From Geobacter sp. AOG2 (GTDB lineage Bacteria; Desulfobacterota; Desulfuromonadia; Geobacterales; Pseudopelobacteraceae), in assembly GCF_019972295.1 (NCBI RefSeq), contig NZ_BLJA01000001.1, positions 2,360,158-2,424,157 on the forward strand: a stretch of DNA of 64,000 nucleotides, written 5' to 3'. The notes beneath the pieces were generated by a model. The model ran no database searches, had not been told where the DNA came from, and worked only from the letters and a program-made list of their open reading frames with translations. Numbering within the stretch: position 1 is the first letter of the stretch; every line of letters starts with the position of its first letter. Shown here piece after piece: positions 25,682 through 33,813 of the stretch. Position numbers and translations under genes: made by a program.

Positions 25682-26734
25682 ATGAGCATCAAAATTCTCC
25701 TTGCCGATGACAGCATTACCATCCAGAAAGTGATTGGCATCATTTTCGGGGGTGATGAATATGCTCTCACGGTAGTTGACAATGGCAAGGACGCACTCGA
25801 CAAGGCACGGGAGATCGTGCCCGATGTGTTGCTTATCGACGCACTCATGCCGGGAATGACCGGTTACGAAGTCTGTGAAGCAGTTCGCGCAACCCCTACC
25901 CTTGCTGCAAAGCCCATCCTGCTCCTGACCGGTTCCTTCGAACCGTTTGACGAGAATAAAGCCAAAAGTTGCGGAGCCGATGATCTCCTTGCCAAGCCTT
26001 TCGAATCCCAACAGATCGTTTCCAAGGTCAAAGCACTCTTTGAACTGGGGCTTTCCCGCACTTCAGCCGCTACGCTGACACAACCGATCCAGGAAACCCC
26101 GGCGTTCCAAGCACCGCCCGAGCCCCCCGTATTCCCCTCGGCTGCGGCGGTAGCCATCGACAGCGCCAAACCGGGCGACATATGGGGTGCGTTCACCCCC
26201 GCCGAAGCACCCGCAGCGACTGTCGCTACGGCGACAACAGTCTTTGAACCGGCTCCGACAACGGAACAGGGCCACGTCTTTGCTATGGTCAATGAAGAGC
26301 CCGACTTTGCAGCAATCCAGCCGGCGACTCCTCAGACAACACAGGAAACAAGCGGTTCCCAATGGATCCCCGTTGAGGAGCAGACTTTCGAGTTCACCCC
26401 GGAAGCCGGCGGCTTTCGCGAGCCTCCGGTTTCCATGCAGCAGACGGCCTTTGGCGAAATATCCTTCACGGAAACAGCTCAACAACCTGCGCCGACTGAA
26501 ATGTTCTCCAGCGCCGCGCCTGTCGGCGAACCACCCTTCCCCCACCCTGCCGCTGTGGCTGAAGCAAGCGCACTGGAGGCCGCACCACAGGCTGCGGTAA
26601 GCGAAGAGCAACTCAGGGCGGCCATCGCAGGCGCATCAAAAGAGGTGATCGAACGGATTGTGTGGGAAATCGTGCCGGACTTAGCCGAGGCCATGATCAG
26701 GGAAGCCATCCTCAAAATTCGGGAAGGCCGCTAA
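25682..26734 (+). CDS. response regulator with long linker and C-terminal helical motif
   Basis: 350-residue orphan response regulator. The receiver domain is residues 1-120: acidic pair D9-D10, phospho-acceptor D53 in LLIDALMPG, Thr in LLLTGS and Lys in LLAKPF. A linker of about 180 residues rich in Pro, Ala, Glu and Thr follows, of low complexity and probably disordered. The last 40 residues are predicted helical: LRAAIAGASKEVIERIVWEIVPDLAEAMIREAILKI. There is no DNA-binding or enzymatic output domain. A similar IWE-VP-LAE helix ends other deltaproteobacterial receiver proteins as far as I recall, so it may be a docking element. No cognate kinase gene is adjacent. The gene ends at a terminator. 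Confidence 0.88.
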   Translation: MSIKILLADDSITIQKVIGIIFGGDEYALTVVDNGKDALDKAREIVPDVLLIDALMPGMTGYEVCEAVRATPTLAAKPILLLTGSFEPFDENKAKSCGADDLLAKPFESQQIVSKVKALFELGLSRTSAATLTQPIQETPAFQAPPEPPVFPSAAAVAIDSAKPGDIWGAFTPAEAPAATVATATTVFEPAPTTEQGHVFAMVNEEPDFAAIQPATPQTTQETSGSQWIPVEEQTFEFTPEAGGFREPPVSMQQTAFGEISFTETAQQPAPTEMFSSAAPVGEPPFPHPAAVAEASALEAAPQAAVSEEQLRAAIAGASKEVIERIVWEIVPDLAEAMIREAILKIREGR

Positions 26735-26768
26735 AACAGGCCTGCCGTTTTTGCATACAGGTATTGTT

Positions 26769-26794
26769 GGGGATGATCACACATCCCCTTTTTT
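26769..26794 (+). terminator. rho-independent terminator after the response regulator gene
   Basis: GGGGATG (26769-26775) pairs with CATCCCC (26782-26788) around a 6-nt loop, followed by six T. It ends 46 nt before trpD. I considered a trp attenuator, but no leader ORF with tandem Trp codons precedes it. Confidence 0.85.
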
Positions 26795-26839
26795 ATTACA
26801 ACTACAGCCGGTTTCTTCCGAACGGGACGGAGTGGGATT

Positions 26840-27898
26840 ATGATCAGAAAAGCCATAGCCAAGGTTGTGGAGGGAGAGAATCTCTCCGAAGGCGAGATGA
26901 TCGAGGTGATGAACCAGATCATGTCGGGAGAATGCACACCTGCCCAGATCGGCTCATTTATCACCGCCCTGCGCATGAAGGGCGAAACGGTTGAAGAGAT
27001 CGCCGGCGCTGCGCGCGTCATGCGCGAGCGGGCCACACCAATCCGGGTCGGCCGGGATGTGCTGGATATGGACCGCGATGATATCAACATCGACCGGGAA
27101 ACCATTCTGGACGTGGTCGGCACCGGTGGTGACGGCACCAACACCTTCAACATATCCACCACCGTGTCGTTCGTGGTTTCGGCTTGTGGCGTCAAGGTGG
27201 CCAAACACGGCAATCGATCGGTTTCCTCGGCCTGCGGCAGCGCCGATGTACTTGAAAAACTGGGTATCAACCTGGATGTCACCCCGGAGACGGTAGAAAA
27301 ATGCATTGCCGGAATCGGCATCGGCTTCCTGTTTGCCCCGGCCCTCCACGGCGCCATGAAGTACGCCATCGGCCCGCGCCGCGAGATCGGCATCCGTACC
27401 GTCTTCAATATCTTGGGTCCCCTCACCAATCCAGCCGGAGCCGACTGTCAGGTCATGGGGGTCTACCGGGCCGACCTGGTGGAAAAACTGGCCGGGGTCC
27501 TGCATCGGCTGGGATGCAAGCATGGCTTTGTGGTGCATGGCAGTGACGGCATGGACGAGATGACCCTGACCGGCGAAACCCTGATGGCCGAGGTCACCAC
27601 TACCGGGATCAGGCTGAGCACGGTTGTGCCAGAACAGTTGGGGCTGGCCCGCTGCTCGATGGAGATTCTCAAGGGAGGAGACGCCACGGCCAACGCCACT
27701 ATCGTGCGCTCGGTCCTGTCAGGGGAACAAGGCCCACGACGGGATATCGTCCTCCTGAACGCGGCCTATGCCCTCGTGGCGGCAGGCAAGGCCGCTTCGC
27801 CCGCCGAAGGGCTTACCCTGGCCGCCGAGGCTATTGACTCGGGACGCGCCCTTGAGCAGATCGAGAAACTGGCGGAGTTGACGAATCAAGGAAAATAA
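26840..27898 (+). CDS. trpD: anthranilate phosphoribosyltransferase
   Basis: Transfers phosphoribose from PRPP to anthranilate, second step of tryptophan synthesis. 352 residues. The PRPP-binding GTGGDGT is at 94-100, followed by NISTTVSFV and [18 protein letters not shown], all diagnostic. The ATG follows GGAGTGGG. Its TAA overlaps the trpC ATG by one base. trpE and trpG are not upstream, where a response regulator gene lies instead, so the trp genes are at least partly dispersed or begin here. Confidence 0.97.
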   Translation: MIRKAIAKVVEGENLSEGEMIEVMNQIMSGECTPAQIGSFITALRMKGETVEEIAGAARVMRERATPIRVGRDVLDMDRDDINIDRETILDVVGTGGDGTNTFNISTTVSFVVSACGVKVAKHGNRSVSSACGSADVLEKLGINLDVTPETVEKCIAGIGIGFLFAPALHGAMKYAIGPRREIGIRTVFNILGPLTNPAGADCQVMGVYRADLVEKLAGVLHRLGCKHGFVVHGSDGMDEMTLTGETLMAEVTTTGIRLSTVVPEQLGLARCSMEILKGGDATANATIVRSVLSGEQGPRRDIVLLNAAYALVAAGKAASPAEGLTLAAEAIDSGRALEQIEKLAELTNQGK

Positions 27899-28749
27899 TG
27901 CGGGCCATCGGGCTGGACAGACCCGGGAGAGACAAAGCCACCATGCATGACGACACGGCCGATATCCTGAAAAAGATCAACGAACACAAGCGGGGAGAGG
28001 TGGCGGCGGCCCAGGCAATCACGCCGGTCGCAGAACTGAAGGCCCGCATCGCCGACCTGGAGGATCAACCGCGCGGCTTCGAACGAGCCTTGCGGAACGC
28101 AGCGGCCTCAGACTGGACCGCCATCATTGCCGAGGTTAAGAAGGGCTCCCCCAGCAAAGGACTCATCCGGGAGGAATTCGACCCGCTGGAGATCGCCGAG
28201 ATTTACCAGGCAAACGGTGCCACCTGCCTGTCGGTGTTGACCGACGAACACTTTTTCATGGGGCACCTCCGTTTTTTGGCCCTGATCCGCGAGACGGTAA
28301 GCCTGCCGTTGTTACGCAAGGACTTTATCGTCGATCCATACCAGATCTACGAGGCCCGCGCCGCGGGAGCCGACGCCATCCTCCTGATTGCCGCCTCGCT
28401 CGACCTGGCGCAAATGAAGGAGTTTTACGCCCTTGCCCGGGAACTGCACCTGGACGTACTGCTGGAGGTCCATGACGAGACGGAGACGGAAGCAGCGCTT
28501 CAGACCGACTGTCCCATGATCGGCGTCAATAACCGTAACCTGCGCACCTTTGTGACCGATCTCAACACAACGGACCGGCTGGCCCGCATGCTCCCCCCCG
28601 ACCGGCTCTTAGTGGCCGAGAGCGGCATCAATTCCCGCTCGGATATCCAACGCTTGACCGCCGCTGGCGCAAGCGCCTTCCTGGTTGGCGAGTCATTGAT
28701 GCGGGAACCGGATATTGGAGCCAAGCTCCGGGAGTTGGGGGGGATCTAA
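27898..28749 (+). CDS. trpC: indole-3-glycerol-phosphate synthase
   Basis: Ring-closing step making indole-3-glycerol phosphate. 283 residues in a TIM barrel. EVKKGSPSKG carries the catalytic Lys; LLRKDFIVDPYQIYEAR, GVNNRNLRTF and VAESGI follow. The ATG at 27898 overlaps the trpD stop and has AAGGA 5 nt upstream, so I prefer it to ATG 27943, which would give the more usual short N-terminus (MHDDTADILKKI) but has a poorly spaced ribosome site. About 15 extra N-terminal residues result. trpF, trpB and trpA do not follow; the next gene is convergent. Confidence 0.95.
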   Translation: MRAIGLDRPGRDKATMHDDTADILKKINEHKRGEVAAAQAITPVAELKARIADLEDQPRGFERALRNAAASDWTAIIAEVKKGSPSKGLIREEFDPLEIAEIYQANGATCLSVLTDEHFFMGHLRFLALIRETVSLPLLRKDFIVDPYQIYEARAAGADAILLIAASLDLAQMKEFYALARELHLDVLLEVHDETETEAALQTDCPMIGVNNRNLRTFVTDLNTTDRLARMLPPDRLLVAESGINSRSDIQRLTAAGASAFLVGESLMREPDIGAKLRELGGI

Positions 28750-28756
28750 GTCCCCC
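28739..28756. terminator. short hairpin at the trpC / flavoprotein convergent junction
   Basis: GGGGGA (28739-28744) pairs with TCCCCC (28751-28756) around TCTAAG, placing the trpC stop codon in the loop and touching the stop of the opposing gene. No T-run follows in either direction, so intrinsic termination is uncertain; it may only protect RNA 3' ends. Confidence 0.35.
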
Positions 28757-29328
28757 TATCCCACCAGCCTGCGGGCCACCTCGTCGGCCTGTTCGAACAA
28801 CTGCGTCCGTTTGGTGACGGTACTCCGCTCCGAAAGGCCGCACCCTCTCACCACAAGCCCCTCCTCAAAGCCGTACCATTTGAAAAATTCATTGTAGCGC
28901 GGAAACACATCGGCAAATCTGGTTTCGTCGGGACTCCCCTGGGAAAAGACGAATGCCAGGCGTTTGCCGGGGATAAGGCGCGACGGTTGGGTATTGGCAT
29001 AATAATCTGGCACCAGGTAGGAGAAGGTGCGGTCGATAAAAGTCTTCAACTGGCCGGTGACATCTCCGTAGTAGACCGGGGTTGCCATGACCACCGCATC
29101 CGCCTCCCGAACACTTTCCAGCACCGCGGCCAGATCATCGCTCAGCACGCACCGTTCCTGGGTTGTCTTACAGACATAACATCCTTGGCACCCCCGATAC
29201 TGGAGGCCGTTCAGGTATACCGTCTCCGTATCTGCTCCCAGCTCCTGCGCCCGCTGCACGATATGTGCGGCGATAGTGGCGCTGTTGCCGTTGCGCCGGG
29301 GACTGCCCAGCAGACAGACAAGCTTCAT
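28756..29328 (-). CDS. flavodoxin-fold NADPH-dependent FMN reductase / iron-sulfur flavoprotein-like
   Basis: 190-residue flavodoxin-like protein. The FMN phosphate loop is GSPRRNGNS (8-16) and the isoalloxazine loop TPVYYGDVTG. Between them GCQGCYVCKTTQERC gives the spacing C-x2-C-x2-C-x6-C, the compact cysteine motif that binds a [4Fe-4S] cluster in archaeal iron-sulfur flavoproteins. It therefore may carry both FMN and a cluster; plain NAD(P)H:FMN reductases of this superfamily sometimes keep only part of the motif. The ATG follows GGAGG. It is convergent with trpC and has no operon partner. The electron donor and acceptor are unknown. Confidence 0.87.
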   Translation of the reverse strand: MKLVCLLGSPRRNGNSATIAAHIVQRAQELGADTETVYLNGLQYRGCQGCYVCKTTQERCVLSDDLAAVLESVREADAVVMATPVYYGDVTGQLKTFIDRTFSYLVPDYYANTQPSRLIPGKRLAFVFSQGSPDETRFADVFPRYNEFFKWYGFEEGLVVRGCGLSERSTVTKRTQLFEQADEVARRLVG

Positions 29329-29469
29329 GATAGTTACCCTCCTTTAGCCGCTACTACCCCCCTGTGGTTAATCGCGGGAACGGGGCAGACGGTTTGATTT
29401 GAAATTGACTTTTCTCCGGCATTTCTCCACTATGCTCTCGTAGTCATAGCGGGTCGGGAGGAGAGTTAC

Positions 29470-29700
29470 ATGGCGCGTCCACAGGGAATAGGCCTGGCCA
29501 TCGTGGCCTTTGCGGTATACATCATCGGCGGTATCGGCACCTTCGCCGGCGTTGGGCTGATTATCCTCATGAAAGGGCGCGACCTGTGGGGATGGGGCGA
29601 GGGACGCGCCATCGGATACCTTTTCGTCTGCGCAGGTCTCTGCCTTTCCATACTGGGCGTCCTGCTGATGCGGCTCTTCAGAAATCGGGGTCTTTCATAA
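29470..29700 (+). CDS. small membrane protein, unknown function
   Basis: 76 residues with two hydrophobic segments (about 8-32 and 48-68) joined by a short positively charged and Trp/Gly-containing loop, and an Arg-rich end. A strong GGAGGAGAG ribosome site precedes the ATG, and the frame is clean, so I take it as a real gene. I recognise no family. It is convergent with the S41 peptidase gene 18 nt away. Confidence 0.7.
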   Translation: MARPQGIGLAIVAFAVYIIGGIGTFAGVGLIILMKGRDLWGWGEGRAIGYLFVCAGLCLSILGVLLMRLFRNRGLS

Positions 29701-29718
29701 CCCACACTCACGAGAGCG

Positions 29719-31059
29719 TCACGGCATCGCGCTGACGCCCTTTTGCCGCACCAGATCCAGTGATCTCAGGAGTTCCAGGGCGCGGTTCAGTTGGTAGTCC
29801 TTGGCCGTATCGGCCACGCTGCTCAGCCCATGGGGAGCCGCAACCCTTTCTTTGACACCCTTTTCCTCATCACTCGGCTCAAGCCTGTTTTCCAGGTCTT
29901 TTTCCCTGATTTCCGTTCCCTTGGCCGTGTTCTTGGACGCCACCGGCCACACCGTGCCCACCTCAATATCGGGTGTGATCCCTTTCGCCTGGATAGAGCG
30001 ACCGCTGGGAGTGTAGTAGCGCGCGGTGGTCAGCTTGAGGGCACCTTGGTCGCGTAGCGGGAAAATACTCTGGACCGACCCCTTGCCGAAACTCTGTTTA
30101 CCCATGATGATAGCCCGCTTGTGGTCCTGGAGGGCTCCAGCCACGATTTCAGAGGCACTGGCGCTGCCACCGTTGATCAGCACGACAAGAGGATAATGAG
30201 CCTCCTTCGGGCCCAGCGTGGCATTAAAATTCTGGGTTGCATCCGGGGTACGTCCTCTGATCGACACGATCAGCGTCTTAGCGGCGTCGTCTCCGATAAA
30301 ATTATTGGCCACCTGTACCGAGGACTCCAGCAATCCTCCCGGATTGTAGCGCAGATCGATGATCAAGCCTTTGAGCCTGCCTCCGGAAGCGGCATGGAGA
30401 TTCTGAAGCGCCTGACTGAATTCATCGCCGGTATGTTCCTGGAACTGGGTAATCCTCACCAGGCCGTACCCAGGCTCAAGTAGCCGTGATTTCAGACTCT
30501 TGACCCTGATAATGGCGCGGATCAGCCGAAAGTTCCGGGGCTGAGACGAGTCCCCTCTGAGGATAGTCAACGTGACCGGCGTCCCCTTTTCGCCGCGCAT
30601 CCGTTTGACGGCAGCCGAAATACTCATCCCCTGAGTGGGAACCCCATCGATTTTGTAGATGTGGTCGTTGGCCTGGATACCGGCCCGGAAGGCAGGCGTG
30701 TCCTCGATTGGGGCGATGACCGTTAACCTGCCGTCCTTCATCCCAAGCTCAATCCCGATGCCGCCGAAGCTTCCCGACATCTGAATCTCCATCTCGTGGT
30801 AAGGTTCAGGGGGCAGGTAGGCGCTATGTGGGTCGAGGGCTGCCAACATGCCATCCACCATACTCTGGACAAGCTTCTTGGGATCAGGCTTTTCCACGTA
30901 ACTCGTAACCACCGCAGCGTACGCCTCTTTCAGAAGCGACAGGTAGGCGGCATCAGGATGCCGGTCCCGTGAATGCCAGCGGTCGGCAAAGATCAAGGCC
31001 AGGCAGACCACGATGCTTGCCAACAGGAGAGGCAGCAGCAGTTTTGAGCTTTTTTTCAT
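29719..31059 (-). CDS. ctpA: C-terminal processing peptidase, S41 family (CtpA/Prc type)
   Basis: Periplasmic serine protease that trims C-termini of exported proteins. 446 residues: N-terminal membrane anchor or signal (7-27), PDZ domain about 90-170 containing GSFGGIGIELG, then the protease core. The Ser-Lys dyad is assigned as S301 in GGSASASEI and K326 in SFGKGSVQ, 25 residues apart as in E. coli Prc. The C-terminal 60 residues are charged and variable. The ribosome site is weak. No partner lipoprotein of the NlpI or LbcA type is adjacent. Confidence 0.94.
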   Translation of the reverse strand: MKKSSKLLLPLLLASIVVCLALIFADRWHSRDRHPDAAYLSLLKEAYAAVVTSYVEKPDPKKLVQSMVDGMLAALDPHSAYLPPEPYHEMEIQMSGSFGGIGIELGMKDGRLTVIAPIEDTPAFRAGIQANDHIYKIDGVPTQGMSISAAVKRMRGEKGTPVTLTILRGDSSQPRNFRLIRAIIRVKSLKSRLLEPGYGLVRITQFQEHTGDEFSQALQNLHAASGGRLKGLIIDLRYNPGGLLESSVQVANNFIGDDAAKTLIVSIRGRTPDATQNFNATLGPKEAHYPLVVLINGGSASASEIVAGALQDHKRAIIMGKQSFGKGSVQSIFPLRDQGALKLTTARYYTPSGRSIQAKGITPDIEVGTVWPVASKNTAKGTEIREKDLENRLEPSDEEKGVKERVAAPHGLSSVADTAKDYQLNRALELLRSLDLVRQKGVSAMP

Positions 31060-31256
31060 GCCTGCATATCCCGAAAACTTTGATTTTGGCTATTTCTACA
31101 TCATTCCGTGCCGTTTTCCCACGTTTAATTTACATCCGGGATCTACTTGGTGTATCTTGTTGTCATAAAGCCCAGCTTCGAGGCAAGCGATGACGACACA
31201 CCAACGAACAGCCAGCAGAGGTTCTGAGATATTCATATGACGCCGGAGGAACTACC

Positions 31257-31694
31257 ATGCAGATCGTAACACTGCTCTATCGCCTGTCCATTACCTTCTG
31301 GACCGGCGGGATCACCCTGTTCACCTTCATCCTGACGCCGATTCTCTTCAAGACCCTGTCCCGCGACCATGCCGGCCAGATTGTCGGGATACTTTTCCCG
31401 GGATATTTCAGGTGGGGGTTGGTCTGCGGCGTCATCGCCCTGGTGAGCCGACTCATCATGCGCACCAACGTTCTGGTTCCGGCCATCCTGCTGATTGTCA
31501 TGCTGGCCCTTACCTCGTTTCAGGCATTTTATATCGAGCCGCGGGCAGCCGCCCTTAAGCAGCAGATCCCGTCGTTTGATACGACGCCCAAGGAACACCC
31601 GCTCCGGAGAGAGTTTTCAAAACTGCACGGTATCTCGGCCAGTTGCAATCTGGCCGTCGTGGCCGGGGGCATCGCACTGGTTGTGATGCTGTAA
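31257..31694 (+). CDS. DUF4149 (TMEM205-like) membrane protein
   Basis: 145 residues with four membrane segments (about 5-25, 45-62, 70-90 and 122-144). The N-terminal LLYRLSITFWTGGITLFTFILTPILF and the central hydrophilic loop ending HPLRREFSKLHGISA match the DUF4149 pattern. Function unknown. The ATG has GGAGG 7 nt upstream. It is divergent from ctpA across a 197-nt gap in which I see no strong promoter, and is 44 nt before the next codirectional gene. Confidence 0.8.
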   Translation: MQIVTLLYRLSITFWTGGITLFTFILTPILFKTLSRDHAGQIVGILFPGYFRWGLVCGVIALVSRLIMRTNVLVPAILLIVMLALTSFQAFYIEPRAAALKQQIPSFDTTPKEHPLRREFSKLHGISASCNLAVVAGGIALVVML

Positions 31695-31738
31695 TTTCAA
31701 CAATCTACTAGGAAATTTTTGTAAAGGAGAGATGAGGA

Positions 31739-32026
31739 ATGGGCATAACTGTCAAGGCGTCAGACCTGAAGTACAAATATCCGAAGGATATTCAAAACCG
31801 GGAAATACCAAAATTCAGCGGCATACCGGACCCGACCCCTTTCAACCGGGACGATCTCTATGACATTCTCCCCATGATGGAGGCGGTCATGGATGCCCTG
31901 GAGAGCAGCGACGGCCGGGTTCTACACCTGCTGGAGGATATTCTCAACGAGATGCCCCGTTTCTTCGTCACCCGGGAAGAGGTGTACGCCTGCCTTCTCG
32001 AAACAGCACGCGAACGCCTGCCGTAA
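31739..32026 (+). CDS. conserved-looking hypothetical protein, 95 residues
   Basis: Soluble, acidic, no cysteines. The N-terminal half has many Pro, Lys and Asp (KYKYPKDIQNREIPKFSGI), the rest looks helical with alternating Met/Leu. The ribosome site AAAGGAGAG is strong. It probably shares a transcript with the DUF4149 gene. I do not recognise a family and give no function. Confidence 0.7.
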   Translation: MGITVKASDLKYKYPKDIQNREIPKFSGIPDPTPFNRDDLYDILPMMEAVMDALESSDGRVLHLLEDILNEMPRFFVTREEVYACLLETARERLP

Positions 32027-32046
32027 CCGCAGCGCCTATGGAGATG

Positions 32047-32295
32047 TCACGAACAACCGCAACTGGATGAGGTGCAGGACGATGCGCACCCTTTCTGTTT
32101 GACCGGCGGCATCCCTCCCCGTTCTTTGAGTCGCTCCAGGGAAGCCCGCGCGATCAACCAGGAGCCGTCTTCCTGTTCCACCCCATCCACGGTTCCCTCC
32201 CGCAACAGCATCAGCAGCCTGAGACCGGTAGTCCCAAGTTCTTCCACAGCCTCATCAAGCTCCAGCATCTCGGTCTGTTCTTCTATCCTGTCCAT
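32047..32295 (-). CDS. small excisionase-like DNA-binding protein with Cys-rich tail
   Basis: 82 residues in two parts. Residues about 15-60 (LGTTGLRLLMLLREGTVDGVEQEDGSWLIARASLERLKERG) resemble the winged helix of MerR/excisionase-type (HTH_17) proteins, where G-W-L-I-x-R-x-SL is typical. The tail, residues 68-82, is KGCASSCTSSSCGCS with Cys70, 74, 79 and 81. The start at 32295 has GGAGG 4 nt upstream. It is convergent with the previous gene. No phage or integrase gene is near, so true excision is unlikely. The tail might bind a metal or be redox-active. Confidence 0.7.
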   Translation of the reverse strand: MDRIEEQTEMLELDEAVEELGTTGLRLLMLLREGTVDGVEQEDGSWLIARASLERLKERGGMPPVKQKGCASSCTSSSCGCS

Positions 32296-32386
32296 ACGGC
32301 CTCCACACACTTTCCATTGTCATCCGGGTAGTTCTTCTGATCAAACCGATTCACAGGGTGTGCCAAGTGGACAACATCAGCATAAC

Positions 32387-32403
32387 CATCTAATATGTAG
32401 ATG
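32387..32403. promoter_or_regulatory. short palindrome upstream of the MFS transporter gene
   Basis: CATCTA and TAGATG flank a 5-nt centre. It lies in the 291-nt gap between the excisionase-like gene and the MFS gene, about 184 nt before the preferred transporter start. Its function is a guess; it could be an operator. Confidence 0.25.
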
Positions 32404-32586
32404 TTTTACCATTCGACAGGTTTCAGATGGTGCAAAACTATCTCCAAACTGCCGTTTGTTCAGGCAGCATGCCCTCCTACCAGGCAATTTCCGATATTGA
32501 ATCAACCGCAACAGCGCGCTAGTATGAAAACAAAAGGAACCTGGCAAGCGTTCTTGGCATGGGCCAGAAGAGAATCGGAGACCCCC

Positions 32587-33774
32587 ATGTTCAGCGGCAT
32601 CAGCGGTAATGTCCTTATCCTCGGCCTGGTCAGTCTCCTGACCGATGTCTCAAGTGAGATGATCTATCCCCTGCTCCCCTTATTCGTAACGGGCGTGCTG
32701 GGTGCCGGGCCGTACGTGCTGGGGGGGATCGAAGGGATCGCTGAATCCACCGCGGCGTTGGTGAAGCTGGCGTCGGGCATAGCCTGCGACCGTATCCGGG
32801 GAAGGAAGGCGCTCGTTCTGGCGGGCTACTCACTTTCCTCCCTAGCGCGCCCCTTGATGGCCTTAGCCAGCTCCCCGCTTGCCGTCCTTGTCGTGCGTTT
32901 TTCCGACCGCATCGGCAAGGGAGTCCGAACCTCGCCACGCGATGCGCTGATCGCCGATTCCACCGACCTCGCCCAGCGGGGCAAGGCCTTCGGCTTCCAC
33001 CGATCCCTCGACCATATGGGAGCCATTATCGGCCCGCTCGTGGCCGCCGCCCTGATGGCGTGGTTCGTTACCGACGTGCGCACGGTCTTCTGGCTGGCCG
33101 CCTTCCCCGGCATCCTGGCCGTGATCCTGATCATCTTCAAGGTGCGCGATAGGTCCCATGAGGCCTCCCGGAGGACGGGTACGCGCCTGAAGATGGTGCC
33201 GGCGGGGAACATCAGGGGCTACCTGTTGATCCTCCTTCTCTTCACCTTGGGGAATTCCTCCGATGCTTTCCTGCTCCTGCGGGCCGGCCAGTTAGGTGTA
33301 ACCCCGGCCCGGATACCGCTATTGTGGACCTTTTTCCACGTCGTCAAGATGTCCTCCGCCATGCCCTTCGGCACCCTGTCCGACCGGATCGGCCGCCGCG
33401 GGGTGATCATCGCCGGTTGGGCAGTCTATGCCCTTGCCTATGCCGGCTTTGCCCTGGCATCGTCAGAGGTGCACATTTGGCTGCTCTTTGCCTGGTATGG
33501 ATTGTTCTACGGCATGACCGAGGGGGTGGAAAAGGCCTATCTGTCCGACTTGGCGGAACCGGAGGAACGAGGGAACGCCTTCGGGTGGTACAACTTCGCC
33601 GTGGGGATCGGCGCCCTGCCAGCCAGCGTCCTGTTCGGCATGATCTGGCAATTTGCCTCGCCCCAAGCAGCATTCTATTTCGGGGCCGTACTGGCGTGCC
33701 TGGCAGCCCTGTTCCTGCTCGCCTGGACCCGTCCCGCATCATCCGTCCCGAAAACAATAACGCCAGGGCCTTGA
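32587..33774 (+). CDS. major facilitator superfamily transporter
   Basis: 395-residue inner-membrane transporter with about 12 membrane segments. It opens SLLTDVSSEMIYPLLPLFVTGVLG and continues with DRIRGRKALVLAGYSLSSLARP and RIGKGVRTSPRDALIADS, hallmarks of one MFS_1 branch of unknown substrate. The second half repeats the pattern with GTLSDRIGRRGVIIAG. The start is taken as ATG 32587, 6 nt after GGAG; ATG 32524 would add 21 residues but has no ribosome site. It is convergent with the response regulator gene. Substrate cannot be inferred. Confidence 0.88.
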   Translation: MFSGISGNVLILGLVSLLTDVSSEMIYPLLPLFVTGVLGAGPYVLGGIEGIAESTAALVKLASGIACDRIRGRKALVLAGYSLSSLARPLMALASSPLAVLVVRFSDRIGKGVRTSPRDALIADSTDLAQRGKAFGFHRSLDHMGAIIGPLVAAALMAWFVTDVRTVFWLAAFPGILAVILIIFKVRDRSHEASRRTGTRLKMVPAGNIRGYLLILLLFTLGNSSDAFLLLRAGQLGVTPARIPLLWTFFHVVKMSSAMPFGTLSDRIGRRGVIIAGWAVYALAYAGFALASSEVHIWLLFAWYGLFYGMTEGVEKAYLSDLAEPEERGNAFGWYNFAVGIGALPASVLFGMIWQFASPQAAFYFGAVLACLAALFLLAWTRPASSVPKTITPGP

Positions 33775-33786
33775 GCAGCCCTGGCG
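33750..33786 (-). terminator. terminator-like hairpin after the ntrX-like gene
   Basis: CGCCAGGGC (33761-33769) pairs perfectly with GCCCTGGCG (33778-33786). On the minus strand it is followed by TTATTGTTTTC, a moderate T-rich tail. It overlaps the end of the MFS gene, whose stop is in the loop. On the plus strand a second small palindrome follows instead of T. Confidence 0.6.
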
Positions 33787-33813
33787 CCGACATGTCGGTG
33801 TCATGCCCTGAAA

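Noticed and set aside
26769-26794. Possible trp attenuator before trpD
   Set aside because: The hairpin has a T-run but no leader ORF with clustered Trp codons and no alternative pairing that I can see; termination of the preceding gene explains it.
32044-32049. Selenocysteine reading of the TGA ending the Cys-tailed protein
   Set aside because: Readthrough gives a non-conserved-looking extension and no SECIS-like hairpin is evident right after the codon.
32047-32295. Prophage or integrated element marked by the excisionase-like gene
   Set aside because: No integrase, attachment-site repeat, tRNA or other phage gene lies nearby.
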